Shown here in pieces: positions 16,301 to 31,300 of a DNA stretch of 64,000 nt; the stretch's first letter is position 1; the number at the start of each line of letters is the position of its first letter. Made by a program: the position numbers and the translations under genes. This DNA is from Rhodococcus sp. SBT000017. Lineage in GTDB: Bacteria; Actinomycetota; Actinomycetes; Mycobacteriales; Mycobacteriaceae. Under the pieces are notes generated by a model. The model had not been told where the DNA came from, made no database searches, and was given only the letters and a program-made list of their open reading frames with translations. Location of the stretch: positions 806,001-870,000 of the forward strand of contig NZ_REFU01000001.1 in assembly GCF_003688915.1 (NCBI RefSeq), given 5' to 3'.

Positions 16301-19300
16301 GTCTCCCAGCAGCGAACGCTGCCAGATCGTGTAGTCGGCGTACTGGACGGGAAGCGGCTGCCAATTCGGTTCCTGGCCTGCACTGCGCGCCGAGTACGCG
16401 AGCACGACGTCGCGAGCGAGAGGTGCCATCGACGCGCCGTCGGCGGCGATGTGGTGCACCACCATGGCGAGTACGAAGACGTGATCCTCGGACGCGTCGA
16501 CGCCGGCGTCGAGCACCTCGAACAGCTCGACGTGCACCGGGATTTCGGTTTTCACGTCGAATCCTCGACCGGCCAACAGAGCCACTCGATCGGTCAGAAC
16601 AGCAGCATCGATCCGTTCGGATTCGACCGCAGGCGCGACCTCGGCAGCCGGGTGCACGAGCTGCACCGGGAACTCCGGACCGTCGGGGAAGGTCGTGCGT
16701 AGAGACTCGTGGCGCCCCAGAACATCGACCACCGCGTCGGCCAGCGCAGCGGTGTCGAGCCGTCCGGTCAGTTTGACGACCAACGGCACGTTGTACGCCG
16801 CCGACGAGGTGTCGAACTGGTTGATGAACCACATCCGCTGCTGAGCGAGCGAGAGCGGAATGTGCTCCGGACGCGCCGCGGCAACGAGAGCCGGCCGCTG
16901 CGCGCTCGTGTCGGCAGTTCCGACTGCGCTCGCCAGTCCCGACACCGTCGGGGTCTCGAAGATGGTGCGGACACCGATCGAGGTACCGAACTCGGCGTTG
17001 ACGCGAGCGATCACCCGCGTTGCGCTGAGCGAGTCGCCACCGAGCTCGAAGAAGCCATCGTCCGCACCGACTCGATCCACCTCGAGGATCTCGGCGAAGA
17101 CCGCCGCGACCGTCAGCTCGGCAGGCGAGCCCGGCTCGCGGTAGGACGTCGCCGAGCCGAACTCCGGTACCGGAAGTGCGGCGCGGTCGAGCTTGCCCAC
17201 CGGAGTGAGCGGTATCGACTCGAGCACGACGATGGCACTGGGCACCATGTGCGACGGCAACGCGTCGGCGAGATGATCGCGCAGAACCGCCGTGTCGAAG
17301 GTATCGACCGTCTCTGCCGGGTTGTCCCCCGTCAGGCGCACGTACGCCACGAGAACAGTGGCACCGGTCGGCCCGGGAGTTCCGAATGTTGCCGCGAAGT
17401 CGACCGACGGATGTGTGGAGAGCGCGGCGTCGATCTCACCGAGTTCGATGCGGAAGCCGCGGACCTTGACCTGGGAGTCGCTGCGACCGACGTACTCGAT
17501 GGTCAGATCCGGCGACCAGCGCACCACATCTCCGGTGCGGTACATGCGGGCACCGGGAGCGCCGAACGGATCGGCGACGAATCGTTCGGCCGTCAGTCCC
17601 ATCCGATCGTGGTAACCGCGGGCCAACCCGACGCCTGCGAGATACAGCTCACCCGCCACCCCGACGGGAACCGGCTGCAGTCGCGAGTCGAGGACCACCT
17701 CGTACACACCTCGCACCGGTCCGCCGATCGACACCGGCTCGCCGGCGACCATCGGTGCACTGATGTTGGACATGATCGTGGCCTCGGTCGGTCCGTACCC
17801 GTTGAACAGGTTGCGGCCCGGAGCCCACTTGGTGACCAACTCGGCCGGGACGGCCTCGCCGCCGACGACGACGTCCGCGAACGTGTCGAGCCCGGCAGGA
17901 TCGACCGAGGCCAGGGCGGACGGGGTGATGAAGCCGTGCGTGACCGATTCCTCGGCCAGCAGCGTAGCCAGCTCGGCTCCGCCGTACACCGTGGGCGGAA
18001 CGATCACCATCGTGGCTCCGACGCCGAACGCGAGCAGGTACTCGAGCACGGACGCGTCGAAACTGGGCGACGAAACATGAAGTGTGCGTGAGTCCTTCGT
18101 GACCCCATAGCGCTCGCGCTGCTCGGTCGCGAAGTTGTCGAGGCCGGAGTGGGTAACCACGACCCCCTTCGGAACACCCGTCGAACCCGACGTGTAGATC
18201 GTGTACGCGGCACTCGAGAGGGTGACGCGACCATGGCGTTCGTAGTCGGCGATGGGCTCGTCGCTCACCGCGTTCGGACCGTCGGTGGCGAGGTCGTCCA
18301 GGACGATCCACGGCACGGTCGACGGCAGATCGTCGAGGTGGGTGCGGGTGGTGACACCGAATGTTGCGCCGGAGTCGGCCAGCATGTGCTCGATGCGATC
18401 GGCCGGGTAGTTCGGATCGACCGGTACGAACGCGGCGCCGGACTTGGCGACGGCCCAGACGGTCAGCACCGACTCGATGGATCGTGCGATCCCGAGAGCG
18501 ACGAACGTCTCGGTGCGCACACCGTGACCGAGCAGAATGCGCGCGAGCCGGTTCGACTGTCGATCCAGCTCGCGGTACGTCAACTCGCCGTCGACGCTGC
18601 GCACCGCGATGGCATCCGGGTCGACGGCGGCTGCGTCGGAGAAGATCTCCGGCAGCAACCGAGTCGAGCGGCCTTCGAGTCCGAATACCGGAGCCAGCGA
18701 ACCGAATTCGGCATCGGCGAGCAGGCTGAGTCGAGCCAGCGGCTGCTGCTCGTCGGTCAGCACCGCATCGAGTACCCGCTCGACTCGATCGACGATCGCG
18801 TGTACGTCCTCGAGCTCGAACAGTTCGGGCAGGTACTTGGCCTTGAGGTTCAAGCGCTCGTCGACCGACGACACCAGAGTGAGCGGGTAGTGCGCGGCGT
18901 CGGTTCCGAGGATGTCCGTCACCTGCATTCCTGCGAAATCCGTTGCCGCAGAGGCTCCGGCGCGATCGACCGGGTACGACTCGAACACCGTGAGCGTGTC
19001 GAAGGCGACGCCGGCACCGGCTGCGCGCTGGATGTCGGTCAGACCGAGGTAGTGGTGGTCGAGCAGCGCTGCCTGTTCGGCCTGCACGCGATCGACCAGA
19101 GCGCCCAGAGTCTCGGTCCGATCGAGCGTGACCCTGACGGGCAACGTGTTGATGAAGAGCCCGATCATGCCTTCGATGCCAGGAACCTCAGGCGGCCGAC
19201 CCGACACGGTGGCACCGAAGACGACGTCTTCGCGTCCGGTCAGAGTGGCGAGCACGATGCCCCACGCGGTCTGAACGAGGGTGTTCAGAGTGGAACCGCG

Positions 19301-22300
19301 GCGCGCCGCGAAATCGCGCAGTGCCGCTGTGGTCTCGATCGACAGCGACCGCTCTGTCTCGCTCGAGACGGTGGACAACTGTCGACCCCGATCACCGGTG
19401 ACCAGCAGTGTCGGCTCCTCGACACCCGCCATCGCGCTGACCCACTGCGCAGTGGAGATGGCGACGTCGCGTTGCCGCATCCACGCGAGGTAGTCCCGGT
19501 ACGCGGGCACCCGCGGCAGCATCGAATCGTCGGACTCGGTGACGTAGAGCGTGATCAGTTCCTTGACGACCAGCGGCGTCGACCAGCCGTCGAGCAGGAT
19601 GTGGTGATTGGTCAGCAGCAGTCGCCAGTGATCGTCGGCGAGGGTGATCAGCGTGAACCGAAGCAGCGGCGCAGAGTCCATCTCGAACCGCACACCGCGG
19701 TCGGCTGCGAGGACCTCTTCCAAGGCCGCATCGACATCGGATTCGCCGCGCAGATCGACCTCGGACCAGGGAACCGTCACCGAACTCTGCACGATCTGCA
19801 GAGATTCGCCGGTGCTGTTGTGCACGAACGCTGCTCGCAAGTTCGGATGGCGAGAGACGAGCTTGTTCACAGCGGAGTGCATCCGCTCGGCATCGACGAC
19901 GCCGCGCAGCTCGAGACCGAGCTGCACCATGTAGGCGTCGACGCCTGCACTGTCGCTGCCGACCTCGCCGGCGAGGCGCGCGTGGAAGAGCAACCCGGCC
20001 TGCAGGGGCGACATCGACCACACGTCGTCGAGGTCGGGGAACTGCTTCTCGAGCACCTCGATGGAGCGCTGATCTATGTCGACCAGTTCCAGGTCGGACG
20101 GGGAGAAGCCGCCGGCACCCTCGGTCGAGGCGTGCTCAGTGATCGCTGTCAGTGCCTGCGTCCACAGTTCGATCAACCGATCGACCTCGTCGGCATCGAG
20201 GATGCCTGCCGGGAACGCGAAGGTGGCGTCGAGCTGCGGACCGTCGGGTGTCGACGTGGTGACGGCGTTGATGTCCAGCGCAGCCGGCACGGGCATGTCC
20301 GGATTCTGCGCGTCGCCCAGTTCGGCATCGGCCACCGGAATCCAGCCCACGTCGGCCATGCCTTCGGTGGTTCCGGTCGAGAATCGCCCGAGGTAGTTGA
20401 AGCTGACCTGCGGCGCGGCGAAGTCGGACAGCGCTGCGGTTCCAGCGGAATCGAGGTACCGCAACATGCCGTAGCCGATTCCGTGATCCGGGATCTCGAG
20501 CAGCTGTTCCTTGACCGCCTTGATCAGTGCACCGGCGGAGTCTCCACCCGACAACGCGTCGGCGATGTCCACCGAACCGAGGTCGAGTCGCACCGGGAAG
20601 ATCGTGGTGAACCAGCCGACGGTTCTGCCGAGATCGGCTCCGGGAACCACGGCGTCTTCACGGCCATGGCCTTCCAGCGTGATCAGCGCGCTGCGGACAG
20701 CGGCTCCCCGTTCGCGACGCCACGCGGTCAGTGCCAATGCCAACCCGGCCAGGAGGCCGTCGTTGACGCTGCCACGGAAGACGTTCGGCACCGTGGTCAG
20801 CAGGCGCTCGGTCACCTCGACGGGCAGTGATGTGCGGATGCGCTGCACGGTGGCGTCGACGTCGATGCTCTTGTCCAGTGGTCGCGAACCGATCGTCGGA
20901 TCGGCACCGCTGAGAATCCGCTGCCACAGCTCGACCTCGTCGGCGCGGCTCGCGGTGACCTCGGTCAATCCGGTGGACCACCGCCGCATCGATGTGCCGA
21001 TCGGTGCGAGCGCAGGCTCGTCGCCCGCGATGATCTGGCTCCATGCCGTCGCGAGATCCGGGACGAGGATGCGCCACGAAACGCCGTCGATCACGAGGTG
21101 ATGCGCGACGACGAGCAGTCGGCCGGACCCGTTCGGGCCCTGGAACCACACCATCTGCACCATGACCCCGTCGGCTGGGACCAGTCGATCTGCTGCGGCG
21201 TCGAGTTCTGTTGCGGCGCAGGAGGAGAACTCGGCTCCCTCCACGGAATCGACCGCGACCGCGTGGATGACCGACGCTGCGGACACGGTGCCGATCGGCG
21301 ATACTTCCTCGTGCCAGATGCCGTCGGCATCCTGGAACAGCCTCGACCGGAGCATGTCGTGACGATCGAGCGCGGACTGGACGGTGCGCTCGAGCGTCTC
21401 GCTCTCGATGCTGACCGGAAGCTGAAGCAGGGCAGTCTGGGTGTAGCGACCGAAGTCGGTGCTGCGGTCCAACATCCAGCGAACGACGGGTGTCAGAGGC
21501 AGCGAGCCGACTCCCCCACCGTCGAGTTCATCCAGTACGACGGCGTCGCCCCCGAGAACGACGACCTCGGCCAACGCCGCGACGGTCTTGCGCTCGAAGA
21601 TGTCGCGCGGAGCCAGGACCAGACCGGCGGCCTTGGCACGTGAGACCAGCTGGATGGACATGATGCTGTCGCCGCCGAGTGCGAAGAACGAGTCGTCGAC
21701 GCCGACGGTGTCGAGGCCGAGGACGTCGGCGAACAATCCGGCGAGGATCGACTCGACTTCGGTTGCCGGCAAACGGCTTTCGGTCACGTTGGCGGAGAAG
21801 TCCGGAGCCGGCAGTGCTCGGCGATCGAGCTTTCCGTTGGCGGTGAGCGGTAGCTCTTCCAGCACGATCAGCGCAGCCGGAACCATGTAGGACGTCAGCG
21901 AGTGTCCGACGAATTCGAGAACGGCGGAGTGGTCGAGGGTTCGACCCGCCTCGGCGACGACGTATCCGATCAGTCGATCACCTGACCCGTCGTCGCGGAC
22001 CGAGACCACAGAAGCGGCGACACCGTCGTATGCCAGCAGAGCACTTTCGATCTCGCCGAGCTCGATGCGGAAACCGTGCAACTGCACCTGCATGTCGCTG
22101 CGGCCCAGGTATTCCAGTGCCCCGTCACGATTCCACCGCGCGGTGTCACCGGTGCGGTACATCCGGGCACCGGACTCGCCGGCCGGATCGGCGACGAATC
22201 GGGTGGCCGACAACCCGGCCCGGCCGAGGTAGCCGCGAGAGAGCTGTGCCCCCGAGACGTACATTTCACCGGTCACACCCGGCGGAACCGGATTGAGACG

Positions 22301-25300
22301 GGTGTCGAGAACAGCGACGTGCAGCGCCGGAATCGCCTGGCCGATGACGCTGGCCGAGGCCGAGGCGGCGAACTGTTCGGTCAGGGCCAGGTGGCTCACG
22401 TGGACGGTCGTCTCGGTGATGCCGTACATGTTGACCAGGGTCGGCGCAGCTTCGTCGTGTCGGGCGTACCAGCGAGCCAACTGACCGAGATCGAGTGCCT
22501 CGCCGCCGAAGATCACGTAGCGCAGCGAGAGATCGGCGTCCGCGGTTCCGGCGAGGTTTCCGGTGGCCACTCGATCCGCTTCCGCGAACTGGTAGAACGC
22601 CGTCGGTGTCTGGTTGAGCACCGTGACCTTCTCGCGTACCAGCAACTCGCGGAACAGCTCCGGCGAGCGTGCGGTGTAGTAGTCGACGACGACGAGCGTT
22701 CCGCCGTGCAGCAGCGGTCCCCACAGCTCCCATACCGAGAAGTCGAACGCATACGAGTGGAACATCGTCCAGACGTCGCGATCGTCGAAATCGAAGAGAT
22801 CAGCGGTGTTCGCGAACAGCGTCGCCACGTTGCGGTGCGCGATCTGCACGCCCTTGGGGCGACCGGTACTGCCCGAGGTGTAGATGACATACGCGATCGA
22901 ATCGGCACTGGTGCCACCCGAGCGGTCCGCATCGGTCAGCGGGGCACCGGACATGGCGTCCAGTTCGGCCATCAGCTCGGGCGAATCGATCTCGAGGACA
23001 TCGAGATCCGAGGCCGGCACTGCCGCACTGTCGGCGACCGTGGAGATCACACAGATGGGTGAAGCGTCCTCGAGCATGAACGCCAGCCGATCCGCTGGGT
23101 AGGACACGTCGATCGGAAGGTAGCCGCCACCGGACTTGATCACCGCGAGCAGCGCGACGATCAGCTCCTCGTTGCGCGGCATCGCGACCGCCACGAGCGA
23201 TTCCGAAGTCACACCGCGCCGGACGAGCAGTCGTGCGAGTCGGCTCGACCGGTCGTCCAACTCGGCGTAGGTCAGCGAGTGATCGCCGAAGACGACTGCA
23301 CGCGAGTCGGGGAATCGCGCTGCAGCGGTGGCGAATCGATCGGCCAACGTCGCGTCGGATGCCTCGAGGCCCGCGTGGTTCCACTCACCCGTCATGGCGT
23401 CGAGCTCGCCCGGGAGCAGGAGGTCGATATCGCCGACGGCGCGCTCGGGAGCGATTGTCACGGCGGAGAGCACAGCGCCGAATCGTGCCGAGAACTCCTC
23501 GACGGACGATTCCTCGAACAGATCTGTCGCGTAGGTGATCGCGGCGGTCATCCCGGCAGGCGCACCGGATTCGTCGAACTGTTCGGCGACGGTCAGCTGC
23601 AGATCGAATTTCGCGACGTGCGCGTCGATGTCGACGGCCTCGACCGTGAGCTCCGGCAGTTCGAGTGCGGCCGACGTGTTGTTCTGGAATTCGACGAGCA
23701 CCTGGAACAGCGGCGAACGATCGGTCGAACGTGCGGGGTCGAGAACGTCGACGAGTCGCTCGAACGGAACATCGGTATTCTCGAACGCAGCCAGATCGGC
23801 TGTGCGCGTGGCCTGGAGCAGATCGGTGAACGAGAGCCCCGGTGCCACCTGCGTGCGCAGAACCAGGGTGCCGACGAACATGCCGATCAGGTCGTCGAGT
23901 GCGGCGTCGCCTCGACCGGCGATCGGCGTTCCCACAGCGATGTCCTCGGTGCCGCTGATGCGTGCCATCAAAATCGACCATGCCGCGTGCACGGCCATGA
24001 AGACGGTCGCCACGTTGGCGCGTGCGATCTCGACCAGTCCGGCATGGGTTGCTCGGTCGATCTCGAATCGAACGCTGTTCCCGCGCATGGACTGCCGAGT
24101 GGGCCGCGGGTGATCGAGCGGCAACGGCAGCACGTCGGGAAGATCCGCCAGGGTGGTCTTCCAGAAGTCCAACTGCTGCGCGGCAAGGGACGCGGGATCG
24201 GACTCGTCGCCGAGGACGGTGCGTTGCCAGATCGCGAAGTCCGCGTACTGAACGTCGAGCGGTGTCCACATCGGAGCGCCGGTGGCTACGCGAGAACCGT
24301 AGGCGACCATGACATCGCGCGCCAAGGGTGCCATGGACGCGCCGTCAGCGGCGATGTGGTGCACGACGATCGAGAGCACGAACTCGTCCGGTGCCACCCG
24401 GTACAGGACCGCGCGGAACGGCAGATCGGTCGAGACGTCGAATCCTGTTGCGGCAGCGGCCGAGATGGCCGCAACGACCTCGGTGGCATCCAGATCGACG
24501 ACAGCGAGTTCGGTTCTCACCGTCTGCGCGTCGAGGATCTTCTGCTCGGGGCGCTCCCTGTGGGTGGGGAACACCGTGCGCAGCGACTCGTGACGTTCGA
24601 GGACGTCCCCGACTGACGCACTCATCGCGGCGATGTCGAGTCGACCCGTGAGCCTTACCGCTAGCGGGATGTTGTAGGCCGCAGAATCGACGTCGAACTG
24701 ATTGATGAACCACATCCGTTGCTGCGCCAGCGACAACGGGATCGAATCCGGTCGCGGCTTCGCCACGAGTGCGGGACGGCGCAGGGTGCCGGCCGGATTG
24801 CTGTGCACCCGCACCGCAAGTGACTCGACGGTGGGTGCCTCGAACAATGCGCGCACGCTGATCGTGGTGTCCAGGGCAGAATTGACTCGCGCAGTGAGTC
24901 TGGTGGCACTGAGCGAGTCCCCACCCAGGTCGAAGAAGCTCGAATCGATTCCGACGCCGTCGATCCCCAGTACCTCGCCGAAGATGTCGGCAATGACCTG
25001 CTCGGTGTCGTTGCGCGGTGCACGCGAGTCGCCCCCGAGATGAAGATCGGGCGCAGGCAGGGCGTTGCGGTCCAGCTTGCCGGCCGGTGTCAACGGAATC
25101 GACTCGAGCGCGACGAAGGCCGTCGGGATCATATGTGTCGGTAGCGAATTCGACACATGAGTGCGCAGAGCTGCCGCATCGACCTGCTCGCCGGACCTCG
25201 GCAGAACGTAGGCGACCAGAATCGTGTTGCCTGTCGGGCCGTCGACACCCACAGTGGTCGCGAACTCGACCGTCGGATCGTCGGTCAGGACAGCGTCGAT

Positions 25301-28300
25301 CTCGCCCAGTTCGATGCGGAAACCACGCACCTTGACCTGGAAGTCGCTGCGCCCGACGTATTCGAGCGTTCCCGACTCGGTCCACCGCACCACATCGCCG
25401 GTGCGGTACATCCTGGCACCGTTCTCTCCGAACGGATTCGCGACGAAACGGTCTGCGGTCAGACCGGATCGGTCATGGTAGCCACGTGCCAGTGCCGGCC
25501 CGGCGAGATAGAGCTCACCTACAACCCCGACCGGGACGGGATGCAGCCGCGCGTCGAGAACGACCTCGCTGAAACCGATTGTCGGAGCACCGATGTCGAT
25601 GGCGGAGTCGACGTGCAGTCGATCGCTGATGGACGAGAAGATCGTCGCCTCGGTCGGACCGTACGCGTTGAACATTCGACGACCCGGTGCCCAGCGGGCC
25701 ACGAGCTCGGGCGGACACACATCGCCACCGGTGGCGACCACGGCCAACTCGGTCAGGCCGTCCGGATCCACCGATGCCAGTGCGGCGGGCGTGACGAACG
25801 CATGCGTGACGCGCTGTGCTGCGAGCAGTTCGGCCAACTCGATGCCGCCGTAGACCGAAGTCGGCGCGATGACCATGGTCGCGGCACCCGAGAACACCAT
25901 GAGCAGTTCGAGGATCGAGGCGTCGAAGCTCGGGGACGCGAACGCGAGAACCCTGGCGTTCGGGGTCACCTCGAAACGAGTCCGCTCCTCCTCGGCCAGA
26001 TTCGCCAGCCCGCGGTGGGTGACGGTGACGCCCTTGGGAACACCCGTCGAGCCCGAGGTGTAGATCAGGTACGCGACCTGATCGATGTGCATCGGACGAA
26101 CACGGCCGACGTCGAGAACCGGCGCGGTCGAGTGACCCGCGAGTTCGGCGCGCGTGTCCTCGTGGTCGAGCACGGTCCACCGAGCCGAGCCGAGATCTGC
26201 GACCGCAGCCACGTGCTCGGACAGGGTAAGGCCGATCGACGCGTTCGAGTCGACGAGCATGTGTTCGACGCGATCGCGTGGGTAGCTCGGATCGATCGGC
26301 AGGAATGCCGCCCCGGTCTTGGCGACTGCCCAGATGCCGAGTACCGATTCGACGGACCGGGGCAGAGCCAGGGCAACGACGGTTTCCGGGCCGGCGCCGC
26401 GTGCGATCAATGTTCGTGCAAGAGCTGATGATTGCGCGTCGAGTTCGGCGTAGTCGACGGTGCGACCCTCGCTCCACAGAGCGGTGCCGTGCAGGTTCGA
26501 AGCAGCGGCGTCGGTGAGGATATCGGGAAGCAGTCGTGCACCCGACGATGCCGGTCCCCGAACCGGTGCCAGACGGCGCAGTTCTTCCTCGGACAGCAAC
26601 GACAGCGCTCCGACACGGTTACCGGTGTCGGTGGCGATGGCCTCGAGAACCCGCACGATCCTGTCGACCGTCGCCGCAACGACGCTGTGCTCGAACAACT
26701 CCGGCAGGTACTTCGCCTCGATGTGCAGCCGGTCGTCGACCATGGCGACCAAGGTCAGCGGATACTGCGCTGTGTCGCTGCCGTCGTGCACATCGTGCAC
26801 CTGCATTCCGGCGAGGTCGGTTTCCGCCGACAATCCCGCGCGGTCCATCGGGTACGACTCGAAGACCGTCAGGGTGTCGAAGGCGACGGCCGGTCCCACT
26901 GCTCGCTGAATATCGGTGAGGCCGAGGTAGTGGTGATCGAGCAGAGCGGCCTGTTCGGCCTGCACCCGCTCGAGGTACTCGCCGAGTGTCTCCGACGGAT
27001 CGAGCACGATCCGCACCGGCAGAGTGTTGATGAACAGACCGACCATCGACTCGATGTCGGAGACCTCCGGTGGGCGTCCGGACACGGTGGCACCGAACAC
27101 GACGTCGGTGCGTCCGGTCAGACTGCCGAGAACCAGGGCCCACGACGCCTGCACCATGGAGTTCATCGTGACGCCACGGGCACGAGCGACGCTGCGCAGG
27201 CGGTTCGTCTGCTCCACATCGAGCGAGACCAACGAACGGCCGGCCAAAGTCGACTCCTGGCGTCGGCTCTCGACCGGCGTCAACAGGGTCGGCTCGGCCA
27301 ACCCTGCGAGCGCGTTCGTCCACGCCTTCAGAGCCGACGAGCGATCGCGCTTGGCCAGCCACGACAGGTAGTCGCGATAGGCGGGAACCCGCGGGAGCAC
27401 GGTTTCATCGCCGTCGACCACGTAGAGCGTCAGCAGGTCCTTGAGCAGCAGCGGCGTGGACCAACCGTCGAGCAGGATGTGGTGGTTGGTCATCACCAGA
27501 CGCCACTGGCCCGGTGCCACGGTGATGAGCATGAAGCGCAACAGAGGTGCCTGCGCCATGTTGAATCGGGTGGCTCGGTCCTCGTGTTCGATGCGATCGA
27601 GCTCGACAGCTCGATCTTCGACGTCCAGTTCGGTCAGGTCGATCGACGACCAGGGAGCGTCCACGTCGTGGTGGACGATCTGGATGGACTCGCCGTCGTT
27701 GTTGTGCACGAAGGCAGTCCGCAGATTCGCGTGTCTACGCAGGAGCGCCCGAGCAGCACGTCGGAACCGCGCTTCGTCGACACTTCCGCGCAAGTCCAAC
27801 ACGAGTTGGACGATGTAGGCGTCGACGGACTGATCCGACAGCTCGGCGTGGAACAGCAAACCGGCCTGCAGGGGCGTCATGGACCAGATGTCGTCCAGCG
27901 TGGGATAGACACGTTCGAGGTCGTCGATGGAACTCTGATCGAGCCGCACCAGATCGAGGTCGGACGGCGTGAACCCACCGGCCCCCGGTCGCTGGGCGAG
28001 CTGCGTCAGCGCGGTGAGGGCCTGACGCCACAGCTCCGCCAGTTCGGCGACCTCGTCGGCGTCCAGCACTCCGGTGGGGAATGCGAACGTCGCCTCGAGC
28101 CGCGGGCCGGTCGGCGTCGCGGTGGTGACGGCATTGATGTCGAGGACCGCTGCGACCGGTAGATCGTGGTCCTGCGAATCGCCGACACCGGAGTCGTCGA
28201 CCGGCAGCCAGCCGTGTCCGCGGAGCTCGTCCGGGACATCGGTGCTGTAGCGGCCGAGATAGTTGAAACTGACCTGGGGAGCCGGGAAGTCGCGCAGAGC

Positions 28301-31300
28301 AGCGGCACCGTCCTCGTCCAGGTAGCGGAGCATGCCGTAACCGATGCCGTGATCGGGAACTGCCAGCAACTGCTCCTTGACCGACTTGATCAGTCGCGCT
28401 GCGTCGGCACCGCCGGCGAGTGCATCGTCCAGGTCCAGACCGGCGAGAGTCAGCCTGAGCGGGTAAATCGTGGTGAACCAACCGATGGTCCGGCCGAGAT
28501 CGGCACCGGGTACCACGTGGTCCTCGCGGCCATGACCTTCCAGCGAGATGAGAGCGTCGTCCACGGGCACTCCTCGACCACGTCGCCACACCGCTGTAGC
28601 GAGCGCGAGGGCCGCGAGCAGGCCGTCGTTGACGCTGCCGTGGAACGCGTCGGGCAGTGCTGTCAGGAACCCCTCGGTGACGTCGGTGGACAGCGTCAAC
28701 TCGACCTTGTCCACTGTCCGGTACACGTCGATCTCGCGATCGAGTGCGCGCGATCCGATGAGTGGATCCGGTTGTGCCAGAACGTCGCGCCAGATCGCCA
28801 GCTCGTCGCCGCGGGTGGCGGTGACCTCACGCAACCCGTGCGACCAACGACGCATGGAGGTGCCGACCGGAGCCAGCTCAGGAGTGCTTCCGCCGATGAT
28901 CTGGGCCCATGCCGACGCGAGGTCCGGAACCAGGATTCGCCAGGACACGCCGTCGATGACCAGGTGGTGGGCGACAACGAGCAGACGGCTCCCCTCGGAG
29001 CCGGCGTCGAACCACACCATCTGGATCATCACACCGGAATCGGGAGCCAGACGCCCGACGGCAGCGGCGGCCTCGGTGGTGGCCTGCTCCGAGAAGGCTG
29101 GTCCCTGAACCGTTGTCGACGACACACGATGCACGACGGACCGAGCCGTCACTGATCCAACCGGCAGGACCTCCATCGACGGTACGTCGCCGCGGTGCAG
29201 TACGCCGCGGAGCATGTCGTGGTGGTCGAGGACGGTCTGGACAGTCGCCTCGAGCACATCGAGTTCGATGTCGACGGGAAGTGTGAGAACCGCTGTCTGA
29301 GTGTGCTGGTCGAGCACGGCGGTGCGGTCGAGCATCCAGTGCACGATCGGGGTAGCCGGAACGTCACCGACGCCGCCGCCGGGAAGCTCTTCGAGTACGA
29401 CGGGGACGGTGCCGTCTCCGGACGCGACCACCTCGGCGAGCGCCGCAACGGTCTTGTGCTCGAACACATCTCGTGGCGACAGGGACAGTCCGGCCGCCTT
29501 GGCACGCGAAACCAGCTGAATCGACATGATGCTGTCGCCGCCGAGGGCGAAGAACGAATCGTCGACGCCGACGCGGTCCAGTCGAAGAACCTCGGCGAAC
29601 AATCCCGCCAACGTCTTCTCGACGGCGTTGTCCGCATCGCGACCGGCCGTGACCTGAGCGGACCAGTCCGGTTCGGGGAGTGCGTTTCGGTCGAGTTTGC
29701 CTGCCGGAGTGAGAGGAATCGACTCCAACATCACGAACGCCGACGGCACCATGTGCGCAGGCAACACCGAACCGGCATGCTCGCGCAACGCATCCGCCTC
29801 GACCGCGGCACCGGCCACCGGCAACACATACGAGACCAACACCGTCGACCCGGCAGCAGACTCACGACCGATGGTGACCACGAAATCGACACCCGACACC
29901 GCCGCCAACACCGAATCGATCTCACCCAACTCGATCCGGAAACCACGCACCTTCACCTGAAAATCGCTACGCCCCACATACTCCAACGCACCCGAAGCAT
30001 TCCACCGCACCACATCACCGGTGCGATACATCCGCGAACCCGCACCACCGAACGGATTGGCCACGAACCGCTCCGCCGTCAAACCCAACCGCGCGTGATA
30101 CCCACGAGACAACGCCGGACCCGCCAGATACAACTCACCCACCACACCCACCGGCACCGGATTCAACCGCGAATCCAACACCACCTCCGCGAAACCGATC
30201 GTCGGCGAACCGATATCGACCGACTCCCCCACCACCAACGCCGACGAAATCGACGAGAAAATCGTCGCCTCCGTCGGACCGTACGCATTGAACATCCGCC
30301 GACCCGGCGCCCACCGCGCCACCAACTCCGGCGCACACACATCACCACCGGTCACCACCACCTCGACCGACTCCAACCCCACCGGATCCACCGACGCCAA
30401 CGCCGCAGGCGTGACGAACGCATGAGAGACCCGCTCGGCGGCCAGCAACGACGCCAACTCCACCCCACCGAACACCAACGGCGGCGCAATCACCATCGTC
30501 GCCCCACCCGAAAACGCCAACACGAACTCGAGAATCGAGGCATCGAAACTCGGCGAGGCAAACGCCAACACCCGCGACGACGGCCCCACACCGAACCGAA
30601 CCCGCTCCTCGGTAGCCAAGTTCCCCACACCACGATGAGTGACCACCACACCCTTGGGCACACCCGTCGAACCCGACGTGTAAATCAGATACGCCGCATC
30701 ATCGAGCCGCAACACACCCGAACGCTCGGCATCCAACACCGGAGCAGACGACCGAAACGCCAGATCCGCCACCACATCGGCATCATCGAGCACCACCCAC
30801 GACACCCCACCCACACCCGAGAGCGCACCCACATCCGCACCCAACGTCACACCCACCACAGCACCCGAATCGACCAACATGTGCTCGATCCGATCCACCG
30901 GATAATTCGGATCCACCGGCAAGAACGCACCACCGGCCTTCGCCACCGCCCACACCGCCACCACAGACTCCACCGACCGCGCCAACGCCAACGCCACGAA
31001 CGACCCCGGACCCACCCCACACGACATCAACATCCGCGCCAACCGCGACGACGCCGCATCCAACTCACCATACGAAACAACCCGCGAACCCGACACCACC
31101 GCAACACCACCGACACCAGCAACACCCACAGCACCAGCCAACAACTCCGGCAACACCACACCCACCACAGACCGCGGACCACGCACCGGAGCCAACGAGT
31201 CGTACTCGTTGGCAGAGAGAATCTCGATGTCACCGACTCGGATGGCCGGCGTGGCCGTCACGGCGTCGAGGATTCGTACGAGGCGATCGGCGAGAACCCG